DNA of 38,433 bases. Origin: Streptomyces thermodiastaticus (lineage in GTDB: Bacteria > Actinomycetota > Actinomycetes > Streptomycetales > Streptomycetaceae). The notes under the pieces are model-generated. The model was not told the DNA's origin, ran no database searches, and saw only the letters and a program-made list of their open reading frames with translations. Position numbers and translations under genes: made by a program. The stretch is from the NCBI RefSeq assembly GCF_014656135.1, contig NZ_BNBV01000002.1, positions 349,636 to 388,068 on the forward strand, written 5' to 3'. Numbering within the stretch: the stretch's first letter is position 1; every line of letters starts with the position of its first letter. Positions 9,807 through 18,737 of this stretch are shown piece after piece.

Positions 9807-10520
9807 TCACGCGCCGTCGGGCCGCGGCGGCGTCTCCTCGGGTTCGCGACGTGCCGTCCGGTCGTCGATGACGATGCGGACGGGGTCGCCGTCGCCGTCG
9901 GTGCGCGGGTTGTCGACGACCTCGCGCACCGCCGCGGTGATCTTGTGCCGGATCTGGTCGGCTACGGCGCGGGTCACCGGGTTGTCCGTCTCGGCGCTCA
10001 CCCGGGCGAGGCCGGTCAGGGCGGCCACGATGCTGGGGCCGGAGAAGCGGACACTGACGCATCCGTCGTGGTCGTCGACCTGGCCGGGGACGTGGAAGTG
10101 CTGTTCGCCGGCGGCGACCTCGATGAGGAAGGCCCAGGTGTCGCGATGGGCCACGAGGGTGGCGTGGGCGATGCCCGCCGCCGCGCGGAGCATGCCGGCG
10201 TCGGGTTCCGCCTCGGCGGACGGCCGGGGGCCGGGGGCCGGCACCGGTCCGGCCGCCCGGTCCGCCGGCCGTACGGTGACGAGGTCGCTCAGGCGGGCGG
10301 ACACATCGCGGGCAGCCGTCTTGATCTCGGCGAGCCCGGTGGTGAGCAGGGCCGTGTCCTGGCCGATGCGGTGGATGGTCTGCTGCTGATCGGAGACCTG
10401 CTGTTTGAGGGTGGCGAGGTCGACGGCGAAGTTCTGAAGCCGACCTGCGATGTCGCCGAGCTGCTTGGTGATTTGGGTGATCTGGGCGAGCTGTTTCCTG
10501 TCCGCACTGCCGAACAACAC
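9807..10520 (-). CDS. Hypothetical protein with N-terminal coiled coil
   Basis: I do not recognise a named family. From the GTG at 10520 the product has 237 residues. Residues ~6-75 (ADRKQLAQITQITKQL onwards) are strongly helical with heptad spacing, consistent with a coiled coil. A proline/alanine-rich linker follows, then a compact C-terminal domain with WAFLIEVAAGEQHFHVPG and CVSVRFSGPSIVAALTGLAR. The start region has AAGGGGG just before GTG, and the TTG at 10517 has better spacing. Longer in-frame extension to 10580 lacks a ribosome-binding site. It stands alone between arcA and the LLM oxidoreductase, all on the minus strand. It is probably cytoplasmic, with no signal peptide or membrane helix. 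Confidence 0.75.
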   Translation of the reverse strand: MLFGSADRKQLAQITQITKQLGDIAGRLQNFAVDLATLKQQVSDQQQTIHRIGQDTALLTTGLAEIKTAARDVSARLSDLVTVRPADRAAGPVPAPGPRPSAEAEPDAGMLRAAAGIAHATLVAHRDTWAFLIEVAAGEQHFHVPGQVDDHDGCVSVRFSGPSIVAALTGLARVSAETDNPVTRAVADQIRHKITAAVREVVDNPRTDGDGDPVRIVIDDRTARREPEETPPRPDGA

Positions 10521-10734
10521 GTCCCCCTTACCGTCACAAGTGACCGTGAACAGGGTGAAGTCCGGCCTGCACAACCACAAGAACGCGTTCCGGCCAGACG
10601 GCAGAAATGGGACGGCGGAAACCGGTCACCCGGCAGCGCATCGCCGCGTCAGCGGCGCGACAGGTGACGTCGCGCCTGCGTGCCAGGGGGCGCCCCCGTC
10701 GGCTCCGGAAGCGCCCCCCCTGAAACGTCCGCGG

Positions 10735-11658
10735 CTACGACAGCTGCGACATGACCTGGGAGGAGATCAGCTCCAGGTGGTCCAGGTCGGACAGGTCGAG
10801 GATCTGCAGGTAGATCCGCTGGGAGCCGATCTCGGCGTAGCGGCCGATCTTGTCGACGACCTCGGCGGGGGAACCGGCCAGGCCGTTGGCCTTCAGCTCG
10901 TCGACCTCGCGGCCGATGGCGGCGGCCCGGCGGGCGACCTCGGCGTCGTCCCGGCCGACGCAGACGACCAGGGCGTTGGAGCAGGTCAGGTCGTCGGCGG
11001 AACGGCCGGCCTTCTCGGCGGCGGCCCGTACCCGGCCGAACTGCTGCCGGCTGTTTTCGACGGAGGCGAAGGGGATGTTGAACTCGTCGGCGTACTGGGC
11101 GGCCAGCCGCGGCGTGCGGGTCGCGCCGAGCCCGCCGATGAGCACCGGGACCTTGGCCTGGGCCGGCTTGGGCAGCGCGGGCGAGCCGGACAGCTCGTAG
11201 TAGCGGCCGCGGAAGTCGAAGGTCTTGCCGGTCTCGGTCGCCCACAGGCCGGTGACGATGGCCAGCTGCTCCTCCAGGCGGGCGAACTTCTCCTTGGGGA
11301 AGGGGATGCCGTACGCCTTGTGCTCCGCCTCGTACCAGCCCGCACCGAGGCCCAGCTCGACCCGGCCGCCGGACATCTGGTCGACCTGCGCGACCTGGAT
11401 GGCGAGCACACCGGGCAGCCGGAACGTGGCCGCGGTCATCAGGGTGCCCAGGCGGATGCGCCTGGTCTCGCGGGCGAGTCCGGCCAGCGTGATCCAGGCG
11501 TCGGTGGGGCCGGGCAGGCCGTCCACGTCGCCCATGCGGAGGTAGTGGTCGCTGCGGAAGAAGGCGTCGAAGCCGAGGTCCTCGGTGGCCTTGGCCACGG
11601 TGAGCAGAGTGTCGTAGCTCGCGCCCTGCTGCGGCTCGGTGAAGATGCGAAGATCCAT
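10735..11658 (-). CDS. LLM-class F420-dependent oxidoreductase
   Basis: This 307-residue protein has the luciferase-like TIM-barrel sequence: MDLRIFTEPQQGASYDTLL, LGFDAFFRSDHYL, RIRLGTLMTAATFRLPGVLA, the conserved GGRVELGLGAGWYEAEHKAYG and VPVLIGGLGATRTPRLAAQY. The last two are hallmarks of the F420-dependent branch of the luciferase-like monooxygenase superfamily. It probably uses deazaflavin F420 for hydride transfer; the substrate is unknown. The ATG at 11658 begins at the first beta strand. An ATG 9 nt upstream (11667) is also possible, because GGAGGG sits between the two. It appears to be monocistronic. Confidence 0.92.
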   Translation of the reverse strand: MDLRIFTEPQQGASYDTLLTVAKATEDLGFDAFFRSDHYLRMGDVDGLPGPTDAWITLAGLARETRRIRLGTLMTAATFRLPGVLAIQVAQVDQMSGGRVELGLGAGWYEAEHKAYGIPFPKEKFARLEEQLAIVTGLWATETGKTFDFRGRYYELSGSPALPKPAQAKVPVLIGGLGATRTPRLAAQYADEFNIPFASVENSRQQFGRVRAAAEKAGRSADDLTCSNALVVCVGRDDAEVARRAAAIGREVDELKANGLAGSPAEVVDKIGRYAEIGSQRIYLQILDLSDLDHLELISSQVMSQLS

Positions 11659-11759
11659 GCCCTCCATCCTGCCGGACGCGCCGCGGTGGCGGACTCCCGC
11701 ACGGCGGGTCACCGGCGCCGGGTGTGCGGGACACGTGGCCGCGCGGGGCCGTGCGGGAG

Positions 11760-12233
11760 TCAGCCGGCTTCCCGCTCCTGCACGGCGGCCTCCTGCCGGG
11801 CCGCCAGGGTGCGCAGCATCTCGCGGACCCGGTCGCGGGACTCGTCGGCCGCGTCGATGGCTTCCATGCACTGCCAGTAGGTGCACTGGTCGGCGGACGC
11901 GCTGGCGACGGCGACGAGGGCGATGCCCACCTCGCAGAGCAGTTCGCCGAGGCACAGCAGGGTGCGCCGCGGGTCGCTCAGCTCCGACAGCCGGGCGGCC
12001 CGCGGTCCTTCGGCGCCGGGTTCCGGCGCATCCAGCACGGCACAGCCCCGGCCCGCCAGCTCGGTCAGGCCGAATGCCTCGCCGCGCAGTTCGGGCGGCC
12101 CGGAGAACGCGAGCCGGCTGCCGATCGCCTGTGCCAGGGCCTGCGCCTGCCACGCCTCGGCCAGGACTTCCACAACGTCGCCGCTGTCCGCCAGGGCACG
12201 TCTGCTTGCCAGGATGAGCCGCACCGCATCCAT
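11760..12233 (-). CDS. DUF6099-like hypothetical protein
   Basis: This 157-residue protein is mainly helical (MDAVRLILASRRALADSGDV, then VEVLAEAWQAQALAQAIGSR). It resembles a Streptomyces-restricted family that I recall as DUF6099; no catalytic motif is apparent. It has two cysteine-containing segments (CLGELLCEVG and CTYWQCMEA). The ATG at 12233 has GGGGG 5 nt upstream, which favours it over the ATG at 12248. It is downstream of the MazG-like gene, about 170 bp away, with an AT-richer gap that probably contains its promoter and one DnaA-box-like site. Function is unknown. Confidence 0.8.
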   Translation of the reverse strand: MDAVRLILASRRALADSGDVVEVLAEAWQAQALAQAIGSRLAFSGPPELRGEAFGLTELAGRGCAVLDAPEPGAEGPRAARLSELSDPRRTLLCLGELLCEVGIALVAVASASADQCTYWQCMEAIDAADESRDRVREMLRTLAARQEAAVQEREAG

Positions 12234-12344
12234 GCGCTGCCCCCGCATCTGTCCACACGCTTGAGCACGTGTGTGCCTGAAACGACGTGTTCACTACCCA
12301 GAGTGAGGGTGTGTGAGACAGAAAGCCAGAGGAAGGCGGAAATT

Positions 12345-12353
12345 GTGGACAAC
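12345..12353 (-). promoter_or_regulatory. DnaA-box-like 9-mer
   Basis: On the minus strand this reads TTGTCCACA, identical to the Streptomyces DnaA box consensus. It lies in the 170-bp gap upstream of the DUF6099-like gene. A single copy may be regulatory or coincidental. Confidence 0.4.
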
Positions 12354-12402
12354 AAATCGATAGAGTCCACTTGTGTGACTACGGACAGTGAGAACGCAGC
12401 GG

Positions 12403-12764
12403 CTAGTTCTCCTCGGGACGGTCCGGTTTCTGCGGCACGGGAAACCTGTGCTCGTTGCGCTCGATCTTCGCGGCCAGTGCCGCCAGCGGGTCGACGCCGA
12501 GCACCTCGCACAACTGCAGCAGATACGCGAGGACATCGGCGACCTCGTCGCGCACACGGTGCGCGGTTGGCGGGTCGGTCATCACCCGCGCCGACTCCTC
12601 CGGCGTCAACCACTGGAAGATCTCGACCAGTTCGGACGCCTCGACGCTGAGCGCGGCGACCAGGTTCTTCGGGGTGTGGTACGGCTGCCAGTTCCGTGCG
12701 GCGGCGAACTCGGCCAGCCGCCGTTGCAGTTGGGCGAGGTCGGGGCGTTCTCGGAGTCGGTCAC
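12403..12764 (-). pseudogene. MazG-like nucleotide pyrophosphohydrolase, 1-nt frameshift near the 5' end
   Basis: The main frame encodes a MazG-like domain: LAEFAAARNWQPYHTPKNL, ALSVEASELVEIFQWLTPEE (the EASEL and EIFQW acidic metal-binding helices), then HRVRDEVADVLAYLLQL. Such enzymes hydrolyse (d)NTPs to NMPs in house-cleaning roles. There is no ATG or GTG in that frame before the domain. A GTG at 12764 overlaps the upstream ATPase stop as GTGA, the usual coupled start, and reads VTDSENAP before the frames part. One extra C in the C4 run (plus-strand G4 at 12742-12745) would join GTG to the domain cleanly. Either the gene is newly broken or the sequence has a 1-nt error. It would be 120 residues if intact. 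The only in-frame start without repair is a TTG inside the domain. Confidence 0.75.
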
Positions 12765-14011
12765 GGCATCAGGTCTACCACCCGTGCCGCATGCACCGAG
12801 CGCGCCCAGGAGGCGTCGCTCACCGTCCCGGTGAGACGGATGTGGCCCCGCTCGCACATCCGTGCCGCCAGCCGCAGCAGCGCGGCACGCTGCCGCGGGT
12901 CAAGTCCCGTCTCCAGGCCGTCGGCGAGCACCGTCAGCGTCTGCAGGGCCTCGGGCACCTCGCCCACCGGATCCACCTCCAGCACACCCGGACCGGTCAG
13001 CAGCACCAACGCCAGTGCGGCGTAACGGAGTTCCCCGTCCCCCAGCCGTTCGAACCCGGTGCACCTGCCGTCGCCGCGCACCAGCACGGCCCGCACCCGG
13101 CCGCCGCCGACCTGCTCGGTGACGACGTCGGCCACCGGCCCGGCACACCCGGCGCGCAACGCGTCCACGAACAGCGCGTGCCGCCGCCCGCATTCGGTGC
13201 GGGTGCGGGCGAGAACGGCGGCGAGATTGTCGCACCCGCGCATCAGCCGGCCGGCGCCGAGCGGTGCGGGCACCCGCATCCGGGCGGGGCGCGGGGCGCA
13301 GGCGAACACCGACCTCAGGGCGACCACCATCTGCTCGGCGGCGGCCACGACCCTCCGCTCCCCCTCGGTGCTGCCGGAGACCCGCAACGGCAGCAGCGCG
13401 GTGCCGAGCCGGTCGTCGGGCAGCGCCGCCCGGGTCACCTGCACGGGACCGGCGGTGTACCAGGTGGCCTGGACCGAGGGCCGGCGCGGATCGCGCAGCG
13501 CGGTCTGCAGCAGCACCCGTCCGCCCGCGCTCAGCCGCTCCCCCGCGATGCGCAGCGCGGGCTCGGCCTGCACGGCGACGTCCAGCCGGACGGGCCCCTC
13601 GGGTCCGTCGGCGGTGCAGCCGAGGCGGAAGCCGCGGCGCTGCTGGGCGTCGGGCCGGGCGTCCTCGGGCACGCAGGCGACCGGGTCGGGGAACACCTCG
13701 CCCAGTTCGGCGCCCCCGCTGAGCCGCGCCAGCGCCTCGAAGGCCCGCAGGGCGCCGCTCTTGCCGCACCCGCTCGGCCCGGCCAGCAGGGTCAGCGGGC
13801 CGAGCGGCACCCGGACCCCGCGGTGGCCGGCGAACGCGGACAGCCGCAGCTCGCCGATGCTGGGCCGCACCGGGCGCCGTCCGTCGCCCTTCGGTGCGGG
13901 CGACGTCGTCGGCACGGTGGAGACGGAGGACGCCCGGGCTGTGGGCGGGGCGGCCGCGGGCGGCTGCTGTGCCGGGAGCGGACCGGCGGCCGGCTGCGAG
14001 GACACGGACAT
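12761..14011 (-). CDS. AAA/SMC-like ATPase
   Basis: This 416-residue protein has a proline/alanine-rich N-terminal tail (about 45 residues) before an RecF/SMC-like nucleotide-binding fold. LRLSAFAGHRGVRVPLGPLT leads into a Walker A motif GPSGCGKS at residues ~78-85. A DGLETGLDPRQRAALLRLAA segment near the C-terminus resembles the D-loop/Walker B region of such ATPases. Its partner and process are unknown; DNA-linked functions are common in the family. ATG 14011 and GTG 14005 are both plausible, the latter with GAGG at better spacing. Its stop overlaps the start of the MazG-like gene by 4 nt, and a SepF-like gene ends 95 bp upstream, so the three may form one transcript. Confidence 0.85.
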   Translation of the reverse strand: MSVSSQPAAGPLPAQQPPAAAPPTARASSVSTVPTTSPAPKGDGRRPVRPSIGELRLSAFAGHRGVRVPLGPLTLLAGPSGCGKSGALRAFEALARLSGGAELGEVFPDPVACVPEDARPDAQQRRGFRLGCTADGPEGPVRLDVAVQAEPALRIAGERLSAGGRVLLQTALRDPRRPSVQATWYTAGPVQVTRAALPDDRLGTALLPLRVSGSTEGERRVVAAAEQMVVALRSVFACAPRPARMRVPAPLGAGRLMRGCDNLAAVLARTRTECGRRHALFVDALRAGCAGPVADVVTEQVGGGRVRAVLVRGDGRCTGFERLGDGELRYAALALVLLTGPGVLEVDPVGEVPEALQTLTVLADGLETGLDPRQRAALLRLAARMCERGHIRLTGTVSDASWARSVHAARVVDLMP

Positions 14012-14106
14012 GCCTCGGAACGGTAGGGCGGGCACCGCGGCCGAACCGTTCCGCCCGGAGGTCCTTCCTACGATCGGGGGACACGGCGGGCGTGTGCCCG
14101 CCCGGG

Positions 14107-14496
14107 TCACGCCCCCGGGACCGCCGTCCCCTCCACCAGCCCGCTGACCTCGGTGCCGGGCGGCGTGAGCAGGAACACGTTCCGGTCCACCCGGTGCATG
14201 CCGCTGGCCAGCCCGAAGACGACGCCGGTGCTGAAGTCCAGCACCCGCTTGGCGACCTCGGGGTCCGCGCCGGTGAGGTCCAGCAGTACGGGGATGCCGG
14301 ACATCAGGGTCTCGGCGACCTCCCGGGCGTCGGCGAACACGTTGACCCGCAGGACGACGAACCGGCGCCGTGTCTCCGTCCGGGCCTCCGGCGGCACCCG
14401 GTGGTTCACCGCGGACGGCCAGGCGTCGCGGCCCCTGAGCGGGACCACCTGGGCGAGTCCCTCCCACTGTTCGTCGGTGACGTCGCGCCTGTTCAC
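14107..14496 (-). CDS. SepF-like cell division protein (SflA/SflB type)
   Basis: This 129-residue protein carries a SepF (DUF552) domain: RRRFVVLRVNVFADAREVAE, then TLMSGIPVLLDLTGADPEVA, KRVLDFSTGVVFGLASGMHR and VDRNVFLLTPPGTEVSG. SepF binds FtsZ and tethers the Z-ring to membrane. Streptomyces has one true SepF plus shorter SepF-like paralogues SflA and SflB that influence sporulation septation and branching. From memory, the S. coelicolor sflB locus lies within ten genes of arcA/argF, as here, so SflB is the likelier orthologue; that is inference. The GTG at 14496 follows a GGGGGG run. An upstream in-frame GTG would add about 12 residues. The gene is divergent from the MFS transporter across a 278-bp gap. 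Confidence 0.85.
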   Translation of the reverse strand: MNRRDVTDEQWEGLAQVVPLRGRDAWPSAVNHRVPPEARTETRRRFVVLRVNVFADAREVAETLMSGIPVLLDLTGADPEVAKRVLDFSTGVVFGLASGMHRVDRNVFLLTPPGTEVSGLVEGTAVPGA

Positions 14497-14774
14497 CGGC
14501 CCCCCAACCTGACTCGCACTCCTGGCCTGCACCAGCCAATTCTTACGCGAGGTCACCTGTTCGGCCCAACAGCGACACGGTGGGCGACGGCCCGGCGTGC
14601 TGTTCCCGGCCGTCGCAGCGGCATCCGGCCGCCGGGCGTGTCCCACCGCACCGCGACGCTCTCCGGGGCGTTCGCGGCCCGGCCGCGGCGGCCGGTGCCG
14701 CCCCGGGACGGCGATGCGGCGGGTGTCCGGAAGCCGCCTGAGGCCGCCGCGCAGGCCACGGCGATAATCCGTGG

Positions 14775-16136
14775 GTGACCGCCCTACGCCCCCGTTCTCG
14801 TACTGTGCCGCGTCCCGCATGGGCGGGGCGCAACTACGTCCTGCTCACCACGGCCGCCGTCGTCTCGCAGCTGGGTGCCTCCGGTGCGCTGGTGGCGTCC
14901 GCCTTCGCGGTGCTGGCCGCCGGCGGGTCGGCGACCGACGTGGGTCTGGTGGCGGCGTCCCGCACCGTGCCGCTGGTCGTGTTCCTGCTGATCGGCGGGG
15001 CGCTGGCGGACCGGCTGCCCCGGCACCGGGTGATGGTGGCCGCGAACGCGCTCAGCTGCGTCACCCAGGCGCTGTTCGCGGTGCTGGTGCTCACCGGCAC
15101 CGCCCGGGTGTGGCAGATGGCGCTGCTGGCCGCGCTGGGCGGCACCGGCCAGGCGTTCTTCTCCCCTGCCGCCGAGGGGATGATCCTGGCCAGCGTCCAG
15201 GGCAGCGCCTCGGGCCGGGCCTTCGCGGTGTTCCGGATGGGAGTCAACGGCGCCGGGATCCTCGGCTCGGGCCTGGGTGGAGCGCTGGTCGCGGCGGTCG
15301 GGCCCGGCTGGGTGCTGGCGTGCGACGCGGCGGCGTTCGCGGTCGCCGGGGCGCTGCGCGCCTTCCTCGACGTCGGTGCCGTACCCCAGCGCACGGGCGG
15401 CACCAGGATCCTGCGGGATCTGCGCGACGGCTGGCGGGAGGTGGTGGACCGGCCCTGGCTGTGGTCGATCGTGCTGCAGTTCTCCGTGGTCAACGCGGTG
15501 GTCGCGGCGGCCGAGACGGTGTACGGGCCCCTGGTCGCGCGGGAGCGGCTGGGCGGGGCGCAGCCGTGGGGGACGGCGCTGGCGGCGTTCGGTGCGGGCA
15601 CGGTGCTGGGCGGGCTGCTGATGACCCGCTGGGCGCCGCGGCGCCTGCTGCGGACGGGCGTGCTGGCGGTACTGCCGCTGGCGGCCCCGAGCGCGGCCCT
15701 GGCGATACCGGTGACGGCTCCGGTGCTGGTGGCGGTGATGTTCGTGACCGGGGTGAGCGTCGAGGTGTTCGCCGTGTGCTGGATGTCGGCGCTGCACCAG
15801 GAGATACCCGAGGAGAAGTTCTCCCGGGTGTCCTCCTACGACTGGCTCGGCTCGGTGGCCCTGGTGCCCCTGGCCACGGCGGTGGCCGGCCCGGTGCGGG
15901 ACGCGGTGGGCCGGCCGGCCGCGCTGTGGGCCTGCTCGGCGCTGGTGCTGGTGCTGACCCTGGGGGTGCTGTGCGTGCCGGACGTGCGCCGTCTGGTGCG
16001 CCGTACGGAGCCGGCGGCGGCCCGGCACCCGGTGACGGCCCGGCCCCCGGCGACCGGTGACGACGCCGGCGGTGCCGACGAGGCCGGGGAGGCGGCCGCA
16101 CAGCGGCCCGGCGCCGCACCGCTCGACTCCCCGTGA
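14775..16136 (+). CDS. MFS transporter (MFS_3, EntS-like exporter)
   Basis: This 453-residue polytopic membrane protein has about 12 hydrophobic segments, beginning at NYVLLTTAAVVSQLGASGAL. The motif-A-like loop between helices 2 and 3 reads GGALADRLPRHRVMV, followed by ANALSCVTQALFAVLV. A second-half FVTGVSVEVFAVCWMSALHQ matches enterobactin-exporter-like MFS_3 members. The last 45 residues are a polar Ala/Asp/Pro-rich cytoplasmic tail. It probably exports a small molecule by proton antiport; the substrate is unknown. The start could be GTG 14771 or GTG 14775 in different frames, and the frame beginning at 14775 is the one encoding the transporter. It is convergent with the acetylxylan esterase gene. 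Confidence 0.92.
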   Translation: MTALRPRSRTVPRPAWAGRNYVLLTTAAVVSQLGASGALVASAFAVLAAGGSATDVGLVAASRTVPLVVFLLIGGALADRLPRHRVMVAANALSCVTQALFAVLVLTGTARVWQMALLAALGGTGQAFFSPAAEGMILASVQGSASGRAFAVFRMGVNGAGILGSGLGGALVAAVGPGWVLACDAAAFAVAGALRAFLDVGAVPQRTGGTRILRDLRDGWREVVDRPWLWSIVLQFSVVNAVVAAAETVYGPLVARERLGGAQPWGTALAAFGAGTVLGGLLMTRWAPRRLLRTGVLAVLPLAAPSAALAIPVTAPVLVAVMFVTGVSVEVFAVCWMSALHQEIPEEKFSRVSSYDWLGSVALVPLATAVAGPVRDAVGRPAALWACSALVLVLTLGVLCVPDVRRLVRRTEPAAARHPVTARPPATGDDAGGADEAGEAAAQRPGAAPLDSP

Positions 16137-16197
16137 GCCCACGGCCTGCGGCCGAGACGGCATGCGTGACCGACACGTGCGGCCGCGGACCGGTCGC

Positions 16198-16249
16198 CGG
16201 CACACGTGTCCGGAACATGTGTCCGGCACATGTGTCCGGCACACGTGGC
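16198..16249. repeat. Four tandem 13-bp repeats with palindromic cores
   Basis: Units at 16198-16210, 16211-16223, 16224-16236 and 16237-16249 follow CGGMACAYGTGTC. The cores ACACGTGT and ACATGT are self-complementary. The array is in the 177-bp gap between the convergent MFS and acetylxylan esterase genes. Function is unknown. Confidence 0.85.
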
Positions 16250-16310
16250 GCGGCGGCCGGAACCGTCGCGCCACGGTTGTGCGGGTGACCGGGGTGGTAC
16301 GGCCCGACGG

Positions 16311-16601
16311 CGCTCAGCCGGCGGAGCAGCTGACCGTGGGCCAGGTGGTGCTGCCGTTCTTCTGGATGGTCACGCCCCAGTTGTTGCCGTTGCCGTTCGG
16401 CCTGGCCACCAGCGTCTGCGCATCCGGATAACTCGCCGTGACGTTCCAGGTCGCCATCACCTTCTCCGGCGCCGGCACCCGCATCGTCACCGTCCAGTTG
16501 CTCGACCCGCTCACCGACACATTCAGGTTGTAACGGTCGCTCCACTGCTGCCCCGCCGACAACGTCGCGGTGCAGCCACCGGTGTTGCCACCACCACCGC
16601 C
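16311..16601. repeat. CBM2 coding segment, copy 1 of a perfect 291-bp direct repeat
   Basis: Every base read matches 17348-17638, at a constant offset of 1037 bp. The copy covers the CBM2, its Gly-rich linker end and the stop codon of the esterase gene. Confidence 0.93.
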
Positions 16602-17315
16602 ACCACCGCCGGGGGAGCCCCCGGCGGGGGCGACCGCGCGGCCGGTCTGCGGCGAGATCATGCCGGCGCACAGGCCCTTGGCGGCCAGGGTCTGCGCGAT
16701 GCGCGGGATGGCGGCCAGGGTGTTGGCGGGCCATTCGTGCATCAGGATGATCTGCCCGTCGGTGAGCCGGCCGACGGCCTGCACGATCGCGTCGGTGCTC
16801 GCGCCGTTCCAGTCCTGCGAGTCGACGTCCCAGATGATCTCCTTCAGCCCGTACTTGGCCTCGACCGACTTCAGGGTCGCGTTGGTCTCGCCGTAGGGCG
16901 GGCGGAACAGTGTGGGTGTGCCGCCGCCCGCGCCGGCGATGGCCTGCTGGGTGCGGGAGATCTCGGAGTCGATCTGCGCCTGGCTCTGCTGGGTCAGGTG
17001 CGGGTGGGTGTAGCTGTGGTTGCCGACCCACATACCGGCGTCCACCTGGGCCTTGACCTGGGCCGGGTAGGCGGCGGCGTACTGACCCTCGTTGAACATG
17101 GTGGCCCGCAGCCCGTTCTGCTTCAGCGCGTTCAGCAGGGCGGGGGTGTGGTCGTTGGACGGGCCGTCATCGAAGGTCAGGCCGACGTAGCCGGTGCAGG
17201 CGGCGGCCTGCGCGGTGCCGGCGTCGACGGTACAGACACCCGCGGTGGCCAGCAGTGCTGCGCCGGCCAGGCCGGCGAGCAGGGAGCGCAGCGGCCGGTG
17301 TGACGGGATGCGCAT
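16314..17315 (-). CDS. axeA: Secreted acetylxylan esterase (polysaccharide deacetylase) with CBM2
   Basis: This 333-residue secreted protein begins with a signal peptide ([20 protein letters not shown], cleavage near AQA-AACTGY, residue ~38). The NodB/CE4 catalytic domain (residues ~40-230) shows all metal-site motifs: LTFDDGPS (Asp-Asp), HSYTHPHL (His-x3-His), RPPYGE and LMHEW. A Gly-rich linker then leads to a C-terminal carbohydrate-binding module family 2 of ~90 residues ([20 protein letters not shown] onwards) with paired cysteines. It removes acetyl groups from xylan outside the cell. It starts 35 bp after the GH11 xylanase stop, with AAGGAGG 9 nt before ATG, matching the xlnB-axeA arrangement known from S. 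lividans. Its CBM2 is identical to that of the xylanase. Confidence 0.94.
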   Translation of the reverse strand: MRIPSHRPLRSLLAGLAGAALLATAGVCTVDAGTAQAAACTGYVGLTFDDGPSNDHTPALLNALKQNGLRATMFNEGQYAAAYPAQVKAQVDAGMWVGNHSYTHPHLTQQSQAQIDSEISRTQQAIAGAGGGTPTLFRPPYGETNATLKSVEAKYGLKEIIWDVDSQDWNGASTDAIVQAVGRLTDGQIILMHEWPANTLAAIPRIAQTLAAKGLCAGMISPQTGRAVAPAGGSPGGGGGGGGNTGGCTATLSAGQQWSDRYNLNVSVSGSSNWTVTMRVPAPEKVMATWNVTASYPDAQTLVARPNGNGNNWGVTIQKNGSTTWPTVSCSAG

Positions 17316-17347
17316 GTGCGGTGTCCTCCTTCCGTTGTCCCGTACGC

Positions 17348-18416
<1,069 letters not shown>

Positions 18417-18419
18417 CGG

Positions 18420-18440
18420 TTTCGGTAATTATTTCGAAAG
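18420..18440. promoter_or_regulatory. TTTCG boxes directly upstream of the xylanase promoter
   Basis: TTTCG occurs at 18420-18424 and again at 18432-18436, where it is part of the palindrome TTTCGAAA (18432-18439). The spacing of 12 bp and position immediately upstream of the -35 suit a repressor or activator site for xylan-dependent control. CGAAA/TTTCG inverted repeats are reported upstream of Streptomyces xylanase genes; that comparison is from memory. Confidence 0.5.
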
Positions 18441-18566
18441 GTTCGCGTAACGAAGGGATACCGCAGCCAAGGTGTATGCGCAGACCAAGCAGGCTGCACG
18501 ACGACCGGAACCGGGGCTCTCTCCCGATCATCGTCAAGCCACGATCAAGGTAAGCCATGACTAATC

Positions 18567-18577
18567 CGAAAGTTTCG
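18567..18577. promoter_or_regulatory. Perfect CGAAAGTTTCG palindrome, candidate xylanase operator
   Basis: CGAAA-G-TTTCG is a perfect inverted repeat about 225 bp upstream of the xylanase start. It matches the form of the inverted repeat described for Streptomyces xylanase promoters. The 394-bp region 18344-18737 holds no gene; besides this site it has the promoter, TTTCG boxes and a terminator hairpin at its right end. Confidence 0.5.
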
Positions 18578-18679
18578 ATTCCCTCATTCGAAGATCACGC
18601 GGGCCCCAGCAGAACGCCGCGGCACGACTTGGACCGGACGGACGCATGCTGACGCGGGGAGGCAGACACACGTATGCCT

Positions 18680-18720
18680 GAGCCATGCCGGCCACTCGCG
18701 AAGAGTGGCCGGCATGGCTC
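18680..18720 (-). terminator. Perfect 17-bp terminator hairpin
   Basis: GAGCCATGCCGGCCACT (18680-18696) pairs perfectly with 18704-18720 around a 7-nt loop. It lies 17 bp beyond the stop of the broken minus-strand gene at 18738, and it insulates that gene from the xylanase promoter. Confidence 0.75.
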
Positions 18721-18737
18721 GATTCCGTGTGTTGCTG

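Noticed and set aside
11659..12294. Long N-terminal extension of the LLM oxidoreductase frame
   Set aside because: The family starts at MDLRIF. The extension overlaps the DUF6099-like gene in another frame and has shadow composition.
14784..17031. Long minus-strand frames antisense to the MFS gene and in shifted frame over the esterase
   Set aside because: Composition is low-complexity Arg/Pro/His-rich, and the overlapping frames encode recognised transporter and esterase domains.
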